The notes: generated from the letters alone by a model not told the origin. A DNA stretch of 64,000 nt from Sepiola atlantica (GCA_963556195.1 OY744521.1:130930288-130994287); one strand, 5' to 3'. Positions 25,091 to 37,640 are shown, numbered from the stretch's first letter. Program-made: numbers and translations.

Positions 25091-26181
25091 GAACACTAAC
25101 TGTTTCTACTTTTACATAATTCTTTTTTAACACACATAGGCTTATATAAACAAAACTCATTATCTATTCGTTTTTTGAAAAGGTGTTATTATATGCAATA
25201 AAACGTTAATAAATACCCATACTGTGTACTCGTAGGAGCATTCCAAAGCTCGACCCGTAAGCGAGTAGTAGTCGTACCAAATCAATATAGCAAAACAACT
25301 GCAAACACATTAATTTAAGTACGTTTGCAATAATCTTATGAGCTTTCCTCCGTACGCAATCATTCAGGTTATTACGTTGTATCGGAATGCATTCGTCTGA
25401 TAATCAAATGTGGTATATTTGCTCGTTTGTGTAACTTTTTCACGTCAAATAGAACACTTGTAGTGTATTTAGTTTTCTTATATAAAAGGTCAGATATTTC
25501 AATTAATAACTTATGAACTTAACAATCATATCTCAAAAACTTAACACCCTTACAAAAATTAGTTTACTTGATCCACTAAAATAATATTTCCATTTCTTTA
25601 TAAAATATATGATTTTCAAAACATATCTTACTTAATAAATAAAATTAACATAAATCCATTTTTAAGGCAACCATTTCTATGTATCATTTCGTAATTTAAA
25701 AATCCAATTCATAAATAATGATATGATAACATTTAATCCAGTACAGTGCATTTCTATACATTAACCCCACTATGATGCGTTTCAGTTTTTTCTATCCAAC
25801 TATTAAATTATGTACATTAATTTCTACTCGAAATAAATATCCTTATTTGAGAAATACACTTAATTAACAAAAAATACTTTACTGATTTTATTAAATTCTT
25901 CACAATGAATCTTATTATTTTATAAAACTAGTCAGCCTTTTTAGTGAATTACGTCGCGATAATAACATTCTATTTAACCAAAATAATGTCTTTACAAAAT
26001 ATAATTTAATTCTTTATACTAGGATGTATTTTAAGTGAGCCTGTTCGTGAAATCTGCGTAAAATTATAATTTTTTTCTATTTAAATCAATTTAAAATCAT
26101 TTTATTTTATATTTCATATATTATTCAAAAGAAAAAATAAATTTACCCATAGGCTACGTTGTGTAGTCAACTAAATAATGG
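25091..26181. other. AT-rich non-coding stretch
   Basis: No gene or repeat is recognised. It would be intron if the minus-strand exon at 24880-25070 is real. Confidence 0.4.
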
Positions 26182-26240
<59 letters not shown>

Positions 26241-26256
26241 ATATATATATATATAT

Positions 26257-26288
<32 letters not shown>

Positions 26289-26302
26289 ATATTATATATA
26301 TG

Positions 26303-26341
<39 letters not shown>
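26182..26341. repeat. long (AT)n microsatellite with TATATTATA interruptions
   Basis: About 160 bp of AT repeats carry periodic phase shifts. They end exactly at the left terminus of the MITE-like element. Confidence 0.95.
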
Positions 26342-26345
<4 letters not shown>

Positions 26346-26696
26346 AACAAGGGGTAAGGTAAAATAAAATACCTTTTAAAAGCAAGTTATTTTTTATTTT
26401 TAAAGCGATTTTTTTTAAAAAGAAAAATCGATACATATTCCACATGCAAGCGTAATCTCGTACCGAAAGTGAGAAAAAAAACCCTCATTAACCGGATGCA
26501 ACAACTACACCGGCTGTCCAATAAGATTGGATCTACAACTACACTGAAGAGGCCAATTCTATCCTGGCGAAATTAATCGGTACTATTAACTGAAAATGAA
26601 AGTTTCTAAAAAAAATCAAAAAAATCGGGATCGATTTTTCTTTAAAAAAAAAAAATATCGCATCTTATTTTATTGTACCTTACCCCTTGTTCTTAA
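26342..26696. mobile_element. MITE-like element with long imperfect terminal inverted repeats
   Basis: The left end reads AGAACAAGGGGTAAGGTA and the right end is its exact reverse complement, each next to TA. That is consistent with a TA target duplication, although the left TA lies in an AT array. The inverted homology continues inward: GCGATTTTTTTTAAAAAG then AAAAATCGAT on the left matches the mirrored segment on the right at about 26628-26675. The ~355-bp element has no coding capacity, so it would need a transposase in trans. TA duplications suggest a Tc1/mariner or related superfamily, but the terminal sequence is not one I can name. Confidence 0.7.
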
Positions 26697-26737
26697 ATTC
26701 AATTTGGATGCTTTAAAGAAGGTATGAACTTTTCAAA

Positions 26738-26836
26738 TATATATATATATATATATTGTTTTTGTTTTTCTCCTGCACTTTAACTTGTTTTTGTGTTTGT
26801 CATTTTTTCACACACACACACACACACACACACACC

Positions 26837-26885
<49 letters not shown>
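26738..26885. repeat. AT and CA microsatellites
   Basis: A short AT array (about 26738-26757) is followed by (CA)n at about 26811-26850 and an AT array to about 26884. Confidence 0.9.
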
Positions 26886-26889
<4 letters not shown>

Positions 26890-27535
26890 TTATTGTGATT
26901 GTTCATACTCATAGTTTTTAATATACATTTATGTGTACCTTCTTCTCGTTGAATGTCGCATGTTTTATTTTTGTATTTGTTTTCTTTGCTGTTAAACATC
27001 CTATTATGGTTCGAATTACAATATAATTATTAATATAATCTTTATTACAACGATATTTATTTATCATTATATTTCGTAATTATTATTATAATTATTGTTA
27101 TTTTTATTTTTACATATACATTGATATTGAATTTGTGGGTTCATTATATTTGTTCTTGTTATTTATTGTAGTTTATAGTTATTGTTGTTATTATGATAAG
27201 TATTATTATTGTAATAGTTATCAGTAGAAGTATTATACATTTTTGTACATGTCTTTCTTTCTTTTTAGCGGTAATAATGTGAGATATATTTTGCCAAATT
27301 AGTGGAAAATGTTTATGTTTTTTTGTTTTACTAATTTTTATGTATGAACAATCACAATTTTTGTGATTTTTAGTAAAATGTACCCAATAAGAGAGTTATT
27401 GTAATAAAATAACAAATAGAATAACATAAGAAATTCATTATCATCTTAAAAGGATCGTATTCCTAATTATTGCTTATCCTGTATGAATAAATAATGCAAT
27501 AAATGTGTTCTTCTCAACTTATATATTTATCTCTC

Positions 27536-27581
<46 letters not shown>

Positions 27582-29770
27582 GTATAAAATATATTCGTAT
27601 GCCAAGTAATCTACATGAAAAATGGTATGTTGCTTTTCCTGAGATAATTCGTAAGTCTAACTGCATAGAATTACATGCTCCAATTCCTTTCATCATATAA
27701 AAGTGCATGTGCCAAACTATAATAAAATCATGCGTGTTATTCATACCGCTTCTTCGTAATTCATCCCAATTAACCAATAAGTGTTCATTACGACCGTCAT
27801 GGTTGAGTCTCACTTTATTTTTCAGTTGCCCAGACATACGAAAGCTGACTTTAGCTTGTATAGCTTCAGCTGTTCTAACCTAGTTAGTGAAATAACGTGA
27901 TCTATTTGATAATTATAGATTTGTCTGAATTTTTATTACACACTTATATAGAAGATACGGATTCTATATAATTGTCTTTATAAAAGCATTAATTATATAC
28001 TTATAGCGTATGATTTAATTTTTTACATGTTATTAAACATTTATTTTTGAAGTGGAATTAGTTATGTTTGTTTTCTTTAATAGAGCTGCGAGGATTAATA
28101 GGAATCGGAATCTGGAATCGGAAATATCGGAACCTCTTTGAGTATTGGAATCGGGATCAAAATTGTAAAATTTTAGCCTAATTTTATATTCCAAAAACGA
28201 GTCCCCCGATAAAGTAGTATACTTAATTTTCCATTTCTGGTACTAATGATAAAAATAAATCTAATATTATTTTTTAATTACTAGTATAATTAAAATAGAT
28301 ACACCATAATAACATCAAATATACGATGAACATTTATTTTTCTCGTGTCAAAAAGAAGTTGAATGTAGGCTTTTGTCCTTCAGCACCATCACAAGAAGTT
28401 GCTAAATAGCGTGAAAAATAACTTAGAACATTTTCAAAGGCTTGGTTTGAGTTGAATAAGGTTTACATAAATTAGAGAATTTACATGCGAGATCACACTT
28501 TGGCATTTTAAATATATAAACAGTTGATATGGCTGTAGATAAACTGCAATAAAGTCAAAGGTTAATAATGAAAATGATTCTTGGTTATTGATATTATGTA
28601 AATTGTTTTGTAGTTCAGTTCATTTTTTACCACTGACAATACACAAATACACTGCTTTCAAATTACGTGTATGACTGAAAATTGGCGAGTCAACACAAAT
28701 AGGTTACAGCGTATATTAAAGAACGATTTAAAGAAATGTAAAATGCGTTTTGTGAATTAAAACTTAATTCTTAACATACCTTTATTCATTTTTGTCTCAT
28801 ATTTAAACTTCAAGTTTTATATAATGTTAAAGTTTTAATTGCTTTTTTTATAGAAATTAAGTAAATTCATATACTATATACTAACTGATGGTACGTTTTC
28901 GTAAACGATAATTTCTTTACGTGCCTTATTTTTTGTGTTCACTTACCCTATTTTTGGTATTTTGCGCATTTAGTAATTCTTTAGTTCGCTTCCTCTACTT
29001 TTAATTGTAATCAGCAAGCCTGGAAATATCCTTCGTATAACTATGACTGCGTGAAATATGTTTTCCGTCAGTTCTCGCTTTCATTTTCTCTTCTCCATTT
29101 CCGAGTGTTCTTTGCCGTTACCCTTCTTTCATTGTCGCTATCGTCGTGTTTTGTATTCGTTGTCGCCGTAATCTGATTTTTTCACTGCGCTTTTTCATGG
29201 TCTTCTTTTTTTCCATGACCGTAAATCGTCAGTGTAACTAGAAATTCCTGTGCAAATGGAACTTTTTATCGGCAGATTATCGGCAGATTATGAGACACTA
29301 AATACAATATATGGGAAGATATACTGATACGTGTATTGATAGACATACACACTGAGAGTCTCGGTTAGACTTCACCTTCAGCAATTATTACGGTTATTTT
29401 TTGTATTACATCCTCATCGGCGACTTGTCCAGCTTAAAGTTCCATCTCCAACTCTTTCAACGTATTACATCCTATTGTTAAACGCTTGCCTGGACCAGGA
29501 TTTCATCATAAACTGATTCTCAAACCCTAATTATTTGTAAATTCGACATCCGTGACGCCCAGCTTTTGTCGACTCATTATGTCTAATCCATTCGACCGTA
29601 TAATTTGCATGTTACTTTTATAGGTCATCTCTGCCTGTAATTTTTCGTGATAACCTGTTTGTTTATACAAGCTTTCGTGTCACTTCGACCGCACTGGTAC
29701 GCCTATTTCAAAATATACACTAGCTGATGTAGTCGCTATATGACCTATGCCCATCAATAATGTAACCACA

Positions 29771-29772
<2 letters not shown>
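26890..29772. other. unannotated stretch with minor repeats
   Basis: No gene is supported. An AT array lies at about 27539-27580. About 28098-28160 holds a short degenerate minisatellite of GGAATCGGAATC-type words. The minus strand of about 29400-29720 has coding-like fragments between stops, possibly an old retroelement, but no motif I can name. Confidence 0.4.

Positions 29773-29824
<52 letters not shown>
29773..29824. repeat. (TTA)n microsatellite at LINE 3' end
   Basis: About 17 TTA units. In the minus orientation this is (TAA)n at the downstream end of the LINE fragment at 29830-31735, a position typical of LINE tails. Confidence 0.9.
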
Positions 29825-29825
<1 letters not shown>

Positions 29826-29829
29826 ATGT

Positions 29830-31735
29830 TTACCAACTTAGCATACTAAAACAAGTCATCGTCATTAATCTCTCACTGATAATAAATGGAGGTGTTCCCT
29901 GGATTCTGCGTGACAATTATCACCAGATATCCAGTACTCGCCAGCCCTTTTCGATAACCACTGGAAATGACTTTGCGGTATCGCAACAGCCGCTAACTAT
30001 TGATTTCTCGCTGGTAACGCCCATTGGTCTCCTCTGAGATTTGAGTGGCAATAAGTTTCCAATGGTCCCAGTACTCTCTGCACCCTTCCACTGGAAGTCT
30101 GGTTAGTGCTATTCCTCCTCGGTCTTCCACTTATCCTTGACCTTTCACGACTATTTTCTGTGGTGTCAGCCGACACTGGTTCCATCACTTTTTTTTGGGG
30201 GGGGGGGGGGCACAGTTTATTAACTTTCTTGCAGTTTCTGTCTATTGGGTTATGTGCTGGTGTTCTTTTGTGGTTGTGTTTCTTCCTATTCTAACTTCTA
30301 TGCGATTGGTTACTGTTCATAGCTTATACTAGTTGTTTTCCGCATTCGATAATTTTCTGTAGGATTTCGGTTGTTTTAATTATCGGCTCAGTGATTCCTT
30401 TGATTCAAATTTATCCGAGTCTTTTTTGCAGTTTTTTTTGGGGGGGGGCGGGGATGATTGCTCCTTGTACTCCTACACTCATTGGTTTTATATTGACTTT
30501 CTTCATGCTCTTTACCTCTTTCAATTCTCTGCCAAGTTCCATGTATTTGCTTTATTTTTCCGTTTCCTTGATCTTCACTCCGTGATTCGCTGGAACGGCA
30601 AAGCAACGATGATTTTTTCATTATCCTTTACTATTATGACATCCGGTCTCCTTGCTTCTATAAGTTTATCTGTTAACACGTCCATGTCTCAGAGGATTTT
30701 GTGTTTTTTTGTTTTCCAATCATGTCTCCTGTTTATCTTTGTACCATTTGTCCGAGTGTTCGAAATGCAGTCGTTTGCATAGTTCCTAGTGCACTGCTTT
30801 CACGACGCAGTTGTGTCTGTTTTGATTATTTTTGAGTTTGTTTATTGCATTCACTTATTCTGTGATTTAATATCGCGTTTTTTTTTGTCCACATAATCTG
30901 CATTGACTGTTTTACTGTGTTTAATCTAATATAGTTAGTCCTAATCGCATTCTTCTGTGCAGCTGTCAATAGAGATTATGTTTCTCTGTTTAGGTGTCTT
31001 TTTATTAGCATGCCCAGTAATGTTAGTTCGTCTCTTCTCTGGCTAGTCTTATGAAACTTCCATGTAGCTGTTTTTCTTCACACTTTTCTTTTTTGTATTT
31101 TTATTTCTTGTTTCGATGTTTCCTGAATTATCATTAATACGGTGTCTCGTGCTGCGGTTATTATCCTTCCTGTGTTCTGGGTTATGCCTTTCACCAACTC
31201 TTTGTTGGTGTCTTCCACACAGTCTCTTATACTAATCAGTACTCTTTATTCTTCGTTTCTTTTCACGTAGAGTATGTCCTATCGTCTTTTGGGTGTAGTG
31301 CTTTGTGTATGATCATTAATTTTATAGTCAACTGGTCAAGGTGCTTAAGTCTTTTGTTAGTCCAGCCTATGACTGATGCAAAGTATCTTATTAGTTATAC
31401 TGCCTAGGTGTTTATTGCTTTTACTATAATTTATGCTATATGATTTCGTTTCTAATAGTTTCCCCGTTCTTCCCAGGTAGTTTCTTCAATCTTATCTTTC
31501 ATTACTGTAGATTTGATGGTGTCTGCTTCGAGAACTGCCAAATATTCATAGCTATTCTGTTCGCCTAGCGCCCTTATTTCCTCTTTCTTGGGCAGTCCCA
31601 TGCCCTCTATTGTCCTTAGTTCCCCTCATTTTATCTGTAGTTTCTATTCTAAATTCTATTTGAATGCCCTGGCTGAAGATTCGGGCCGTGTTTACCAGCT
31701 GTTCCAGGTCCTTTTCGCTTTTTGAAAATGATTAT
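29830..31735 (-). pseudogene. R2/NeSL-type LINE, C-terminal half, heavily decayed
   Basis: Reading the minus strand from 31735 downwards, fragments in changing frames follow the order of a restriction-like-endonuclease LINE protein. The blocks are: DLEQLVNTARIFSQG (RT thumb side); an IHKALHPKDD block at about 31300; a CxxC...NHRISEC zinc-knuckle remnant at about 30890; and IEARRPDVIIV followed by VALPF at about 30600-30660. The last resembles the RPD...D core of the PD-(D/E)XK-like endonuclease that nicks the target. After that, a 3' region of about 560 bp leads to a (TAA)n tail. Many stops and two G-runs (30192-30210, 30441-30447) interrupt it. RT catalytic motifs are absent, so the copy is 5'-truncated. 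Confidence 0.75.
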
Positions 31736-31739
31736 TATT

Positions 31740-32492
31740 ATCATAATTATTATTATAAGTGAACTTATTCAGCTAAATACCCCCTGAGAATAATGAGATT
31801 ATACCTTTTTAGGCGATTATGTGTGAACATACTGTAAAACTTGGCGGGAAGAAAAAGTTTTACATGTACATTTAACTTATAATGTGTCAGCATTTATTAG
31901 CCATTCTGGCGTTTTAAGGCTGTTAATGCTAATAATAATATTTTAGATAAATTCTCTGTGTTTTGGGGGGTTTATTTTTTAAGCGATTGTGTATGTTTTT
32001 TAAAATTTAATGAACATCTATAACAATTTATACTTGACCGGAAATGCAGATAATCTTATTTTAAATGTATATAAGAAACTGAACCCGGGCTCTAAATTCT
32101 TAAATAATTCATTTTAAGTGTTCCTTTTTTATCAGCTATTTTTTAGAGAGTTAACACATACTCCCCTATAAAGTAGAATCTTATTTTGAAAAGGGCTGAT
32201 TTAATTAAGGGTGTTATGAGTTACCTGCATCTTATTTACTTGTCTCCCTACGAAGGTAAATTTAGACACAATATCAGTCTTTTTTCCTGTTGGGAATCCA
32301 GCTCTCAAAGAAAAGGGACTCTCGATTAGGTTAGCAGAATATTAGGTAAAATATAGTAACATAACACATACTACAATTGCGCAAGGCAATGTGGGAAAGT
32401 TGGTCATATCTTACATTGTCAGTTTTACTCGTGGCTAGAATAATTTCAGACACTACAATACAACTGTACTATATGTACAATGTTTTATAAAA

Positions 32493-32496
<4 letters not shown>
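31740..32496. other. diverged dispersed repeat, unnamed family
   Basis: The segment at about 31785-31880 (TTTTTAGGCGATTATGTG ... AAAACTTGG) resembles segments at 48.2, 49.09 and, inverted, 49.55 kb. A second similar word occurs near 31978. No coding sequence was seen. Confidence 0.5.
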
Positions 32497-32544
<48 letters not shown>

Positions 32545-32581
32545 GAAATTGGTAGTTTGCTGTAAGCATTGCTGGGAGTAG

Positions 32582-32914
32582 TAATAAGAGTTTTTAAAAA
32601 GGTTTAAGGCAATGCGAAGATCCGGGTTGCTGGAAGCTGTGAAGAACAAAAACAGAACAAAACCGAAATAAGTCGGATATAGATCGAAAGGTTTGTTTAT
32701 TTTTCAGACAACAAGGGTGTTAGTTTGTAATGTCCGGATTATCAAGAATGATTCTTGATAATCCGGACATTACAAACTAACACCCTTGCTGTCTAGAAAA
32801 ATAAACAAACCTTTCGATCTATATCCGACTTATTTCGGTTTTGTTCTGTTTTTGTTCTTCACAGCTTCCAGCAACCCGGATCTTCGCATTGCCTTAAACC
32901 TTTTTAAAAACTCT

Positions 32915-32918
<4 letters not shown>
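32582..32918. repeat. near-perfect 337-bp palindrome
   Basis: The left arm 32582-32749 and right arm 32751-32918 are reverse complements around a single central base (G32750), with only a few mismatches. For example, CAGACAACAAGGG mirrors CCCTTGCTGTCTAG. Both sides open into (AT)n tracts. The mismatches argue against a simple read-chimera artefact. No obvious coding content is present. Confidence 0.9.

Positions 32919-32987
<69 letters not shown>
32919..32987. repeat. (AT)n microsatellite
   Basis: An AT array joins the right edge of the palindrome to the left edge of the candidate LTR. Another AT array (about 32497-32540) lies left of the palindrome. Confidence 0.95.
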
Positions 32988-32993
<6 letters not shown>

Positions 32994-33197
32994 GAAGTTG
33001 TCCAACAGTAAATAATAAATAAAGGAAGTCAAGTCGAGGGTTGGTTTAACAAGTGTATTAACAAAGTAAGAAAGTGACTAGCACTTGGCTAGACAGTTAC
33101 AAGACTGTACTTTGTCTTCTCTGTGTCTTTGGTGACTCGCACTATTTATAGTGACAACCGGTGCAGTTCCTCCTGTGTAAGCACGGCCGGTATAACA
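32988..33197 (-). mobile_element. candidate solo LTR, 210 bp
   Basis: In minus orientation the segment begins TGTTATACCGGCC and ends TTCACAACA, so it has TG...CA ends, and it is flanked on both sides by ATATA. A TATA box (CTATAAATAG) stands about 50 bases from its start, as in Gypsy-type LTR promoters. It is GC-richer than the surrounding AT tracts. The 5-bp flanking duplication is weak evidence because it lies in AT-repeat context. No second LTR or internal region occurs in the window. Confidence 0.45.
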
Positions 33198-33224
33198 ATA
33201 TATAAATTAGATTTTATAAAACAT

Positions 33225-33253
33225 TTCTGAGAAGCGTTGTGAGTGGACAGCTA

Positions 33254-33335
<82 letters not shown>

Positions 33336-33366
33336 CTAGCTGTCCACCCACAACGCTTCACAGAAG
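33225..33366. repeat. 34-bp inverted repeat enclosing an (AT)n tract
   Basis: The arms at 33225-33258 and 33333-33366 are reverse complements with two mismatches. The 74-bp interior is a pure AT array. It is the second inverted repeat within 800 bp, next to the 32.6-kb palindrome. Confidence 0.88.
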
Positions 33367-33369
33367 GTA

Positions 33370-34471
33370 TACTGTAAATGCTTTATTTTTCACATTTTGA
33401 TTGCTAAATAAAACTGCCTTAACATTTACTCAAAGATTTAAATTGCTGAATTGTTTAAGAATAATCCAGAATTCATTCTGGTAGTGTAAGATATAAACAC
33501 ACTACTTGTTCAATAATGAAGTATTAACTAATGTCTATTCGTATTTAGTAAAATTACGGATCAGTTTCCAAATCAGGCAGAATCCATATTGTTGGATTTT
33601 GCAAATTAGTTATTGTTGTAACTATGATGAATAATAACAAACATTATGTGTGATTCATTCTATGAAGTCAGTAAATCTGTGATTATTCATAATAAATAGG
33701 AATAAATGTATGATATGCTCACACTTGTTATTAACGACTAAGAGATTTTAATTCTACTATCTAACACTAAAATAGGCTCGGCTATCAAGGCTAGCCGAAA
33801 AAGTAGTTGAAAATTAACCTTTATAGGCGAACTCGTCGACATTTATAGAAGCGGCAGTATTGTACTATGGGCTATTTTTTAGCGTACGTTATATGTTATT
33901 GGGTTAACTAATTGAGAACGAGATATACAGACTGTGCAACATGGAGCTAAGAAAATGTATGCGTATTTAGATATAATGAATAATGCAATCTTGTTTAATA
34001 ATGGATATTAAGATACACAAATAAGTTTGCTTTCTACGAGGCATATAAGAATATGAATACAATTTAACAAAGCTATTAACATTTTAACAGATTAAATAAA
34101 TCATTTAAAGAAGTGAACAATAAACCTAGAAGTAAATAAAAGGAGTATTTTTAACCTTGAAATCATGTAAAATAAGTTAAACAAGTTGAATGTTCATGTA
34201 ATTATTTATTTTGCATTCTGTACATCTAATAAACAGTCACGATAATTATTTAAATGGTACCGTCAACGACAGATTTACTTCCGTTAAAGGAAACTTTACA
34301 TGGATGTAAATAAGCTGCACATAATATAAGGGAAATATATTATTTGAGATCTTAATTCAAGGAAAATAATAAAGTGTTTAACATATTGTAAATTTGTTTC
34401 TACTGGAAGCAAAAAAGCAAAGCGGCTGCTATCTAATGTCATTTAAGCCGAAGCAGTACGTTATTATAAAA

Positions 34472-34529
<58 letters not shown>

Positions 34530-35573
34530 CAAATATTACGTTACCTATTTAAATATGGGAGGAATAGATATATTCAGTTAGTCTCATTATCTATAATTCG
34601 TAGAAGTACTTTTATTATAGTTCTTTTGGTTGATTAGTCGGGTATTGTCACGTTGATCTGGTGATATATCAGAGGTTAGCAAACTGCGGTGGGATATGGA
34701 AGTATGACGCAAATTAGATGACATCTCTATTACATTACAGTGTAATAGGCTGAAGCAGGAGTAGTTTTGACTGAGATAGCGTTGTCTCCTTCCACTGTCT
34801 ATTCATGGCATGGCCCAATTTAGGTGGAAAATAATTGACGAAACGGTTTTCAGTATATAGCTTTTGTTTATGAAGCTATACCGGGCAAGTGAATAAGGGA
34901 GAATCTCACTTTATATATTATATATTGCTGATTGCTATTCATATCGATTCTGTTCGATTCTGTCTGCATCAAAATTGCGTACCTTCAAAAACAACCAATT
35001 TGATTGGTTTGTGATTGACTCTACCCTAGTTGCATTGGGTACCATCTGTTAGACGCTTCTCACATGGATTTTTAAAGGTCTATTTATTTCAATAAAATTT
35101 AGCCATCGAATATGCCTTACGTTTCGCTTTGTTTATATATTCAAATAAATATATATTCAAATGACGATCGTTGTTTATCACATTTTGGATAGATGATTTA
35201 ATATGTAGTATTGAACGCGAGGTTCGTTTATTTAAAAGACTAGATTCATTTGGATTGTTTTGTTGTCTCTAAAAGTGTCATATATCACACTTTTATAAAT
35301 TATTCTTGTTCCATCAGCCATGTGTAATAAGTGTTTATTATGAAGTAATTCTTAGTTATTAATTATGGTTGAACCTAAGCAACTACGAATCCTGTCACAT
35401 AGAATTGATCATAAATCGATTTTCCTTTGCATCACGAGTAAGAATTTAGGAAACTTGTAACCTAATCTAGCTTAGATGCGAACTATTACTACTGATTTCT
35501 ATATATAGCGAATTTTAGTAGCCGGTTTCAAATTTCAGGTCGAACAACGCTAAACGCGTGCCAATAGATACTT

Positions 35574-35575
<2 letters not shown>
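33370..35575. other. unannotated AT-rich stretch
   Basis: No gene is supported. One AT array lies at about 34473-34528. The sequence from 34,620 to 34,900 is more complex but unrecognised. Confidence 0.4.

Positions 35576-35577
<2 letters not shown>

Positions 35578-35632
<55 letters not shown>
35578..35632. repeat. (AT)n microsatellite
   Basis: An uninterrupted AT array immediately left of a tRNA-headed repeat copy. Confidence 0.95.
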
Positions 35633-35634
<2 letters not shown>

Positions 35635-35635
<1 letters not shown>

Positions 35636-35929
35636 ATTTATTTATTTATTTATGTTCGTTTTTCGATACTTTTGAACGAACTGAATTATTTAAACGAAAG
35701 GGTATTTTACCTTAATTCTAGTTAGAAATATTTTTTCATTCACAAATGGGGAACGACATGTATATTATATATATATATAATTATCCATGTTTATTACTAA
35801 GTAGCGTTGCTGAACGAAGAGAGATTCGAACCCAAACCTCAGAGTCTGAAGCCTGAAGTTGTACCACTGAGCTGATTCGTGCAGGTGCTGGAATGTACGC
35901 GTTTTTTTATAGAGATAATTTATTTGTTG

Positions 35930-35930
<1 letters not shown>
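35635..35930 (-). mobile_element. tRNA-headed SINE-like repeat copy
   Basis: On the minus strand about 35885-35815 carries an A box (CAGCTCAGTGGTACAAC) and a B box (GGGTTCGAATCTC) at tRNA spacing. The downstream (minus) part contains GGGGAACGACATGTATAT- and TTTCGATACTTTTGAACGA-like words also seen at 8.9-9.25 kb, identifying the same family. (AT)n tracts border both sides. Confidence 0.65.
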
Positions 35931-35964
<34 letters not shown>

Positions 35965-37099
35965 TTTTTCAGATAAATCAATAAATTAAACACCGTTAAA
36001 AATCAGTAACAAAAACAATAAAATATGTTTATGTTTTTGTAGTAACTAAATAAAGCGATATGCGAGTCAGGAGGGGGCCCGAAGTAATCTCAGTCTAAAA
36101 GGATTTTTCTTCACTTAAAGAGGAAAGAAAAAAGTTAGTATAGTATCATATCACTTAATAAAAATAAACATGAATTTTAAATAATTTATTTTACAATCTA
36201 CAAAAAGTTTAATAGAGGAAAAGTAATAAAAACAATGCCGCAGTCTAGAAAGATTTGCCTTTCACTGACCGAAAGAAAAAAAGATTAAGTAACACATACT
36301 ACACTGTAATTTAAAGTATATTTCGAAACATTAAAATGAATAAGTAAAAATAAACCGAATTAAATAAACCGTGTTGTGCATTGTAGTAAATGAATAAATA
36401 AATAAATAAATACATAAATAAAGAGAGCGTGGGAGTATTAAATCCGTCTAGTGGGTGACACAATTAAACTTGTCGCGGTCTAGAAAGATTTCTTATTGAC
36501 TGACCGACGTGTGAAAGGAATAAGTATAGTGGCAAAACACTTAGTTATAAATAAAAATAAATGATAAATTGTGCCGATTTCCAGTGGGAAGTACCGGCAC
36601 GAGAGGGGGGGGGGTGCTAACCTTAACAGGAAAACATGAAAACGACTTAATCCAACAACGGCAACTGACGAAGCAGAGAAAAAGAAGGAAAACGCCTTAC
36701 CTTGATATGGTTGCAACAGATTGCCGATGTTGCGACCTCGCACTGTGTATTCCTGTGCTAGGTCAGGTAGTTGTAGAAGTAAATTTCGGGAAATTATAGA
36801 TCGTTAATAATCTGAATAAGAGAGATCTTAGCCAAGGAAAACAACACTTGCCTAAGAACAAAGCCGGCAAAGAAGGGAGGAAAAAGTAGAAAAATTAACA
36901 TCCGTAACGTGTGCACCAGCCTGTATTTATGGCAGACAAGTGACACGTGACGTTGATCATGGAATAAAAACAACTGCAAGCAAGGCACTCGCTTCTTGGT
37001 CTCAAGTCACTCCGTCAGTGGCCGTTGAAAGGTGAGTGCCCCTAACTTTTTCTGACAAAATAAATGAATTATAAAATCGACAAATAGTTATGTTTTTTT

Positions 37100-37335
37100 T
37101 TAAATATCAGGTCTGTTTGCAGACATCGACAATAATGGCTCTCTATTCTGTCTGCATTTGGTATTTCTGATGAGATCTAGAGTCGTGATTCCAGTGACCC
37201 TGTTGAGGCCATCTGTAAACTTGGTACGCTCTCTTCCTCTACTTTTTTGCCCTAACATCAAGCTTTTCTCCAAGCCGCCCGCCCGCATTATATGGCCTAA
37301 ACACTTCAACTGTCTGACGTTGACAGTATTGAGAA
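37100..37335 (-). pseudogene. RTE-type LINE C-terminal fragment
   Basis: The minus-strand frame (37309-37100) reads LGHIMRAGGLEKSLMLG, then GRERTKFTDGLNRVTGITTL. This corresponds to the basic C-terminal tail that follows the RT in RTE/BovB-class LINEs (the usual pattern is GHxMRxxxLEKxLMLGxxxGxRxRGRxRxxWxDGI). Only about 70 residues remain, with no RT core or endonuclease. This is the typical 3' end retained by a 5'-truncated insertion. The frame looks open but a deletion has shortened the GRxRGR block. Confidence 0.7.
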
Positions 37336-37424
37336 GCGATCTGTTCTAATAAGCCTTACGCATGATTTCTCCGTTGTTCTTCCTTTCTGTCCGTGAGATT
37401 CGTAGAATTCTTAAAAACTATGCT

Positions 37425-37640
37425 GGATTGCACGATGGCTCAGTTGTTAACGACGAAGACTGAGGACCTAGGTGTTTCGGGTTCGAATCCAGTTCATTCC
37501 ACAATAACATTTTCATCAAAACCCACACCTGACCCTGTGTCTAACCTCCTGAAGAGGTGGTAAATTAAAATACTTTAGTTTGAAGAGTCAGCCATAGAAG
37601 ACACTCCACTCGAGGTAATGTGGTAAAAAGAACAATCGAT
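37425..37640 (+). mobile_element. tRNA-headed SINE
   Basis: A box ATGGCTCAGTTGTTAACG (about 37435) and B box GGGTTCGAATCC (37479-37490) stand at tRNA spacing on the plus strand. They are followed by a body containing a CACCTGACCCTG word and AACCTCCTGAAGAGG-GGTAAAT. The same body words occur without a head at 50.25-50.34 kb, which supports a dispersed SINE family. The right boundary is approximate. Confidence 0.7.
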
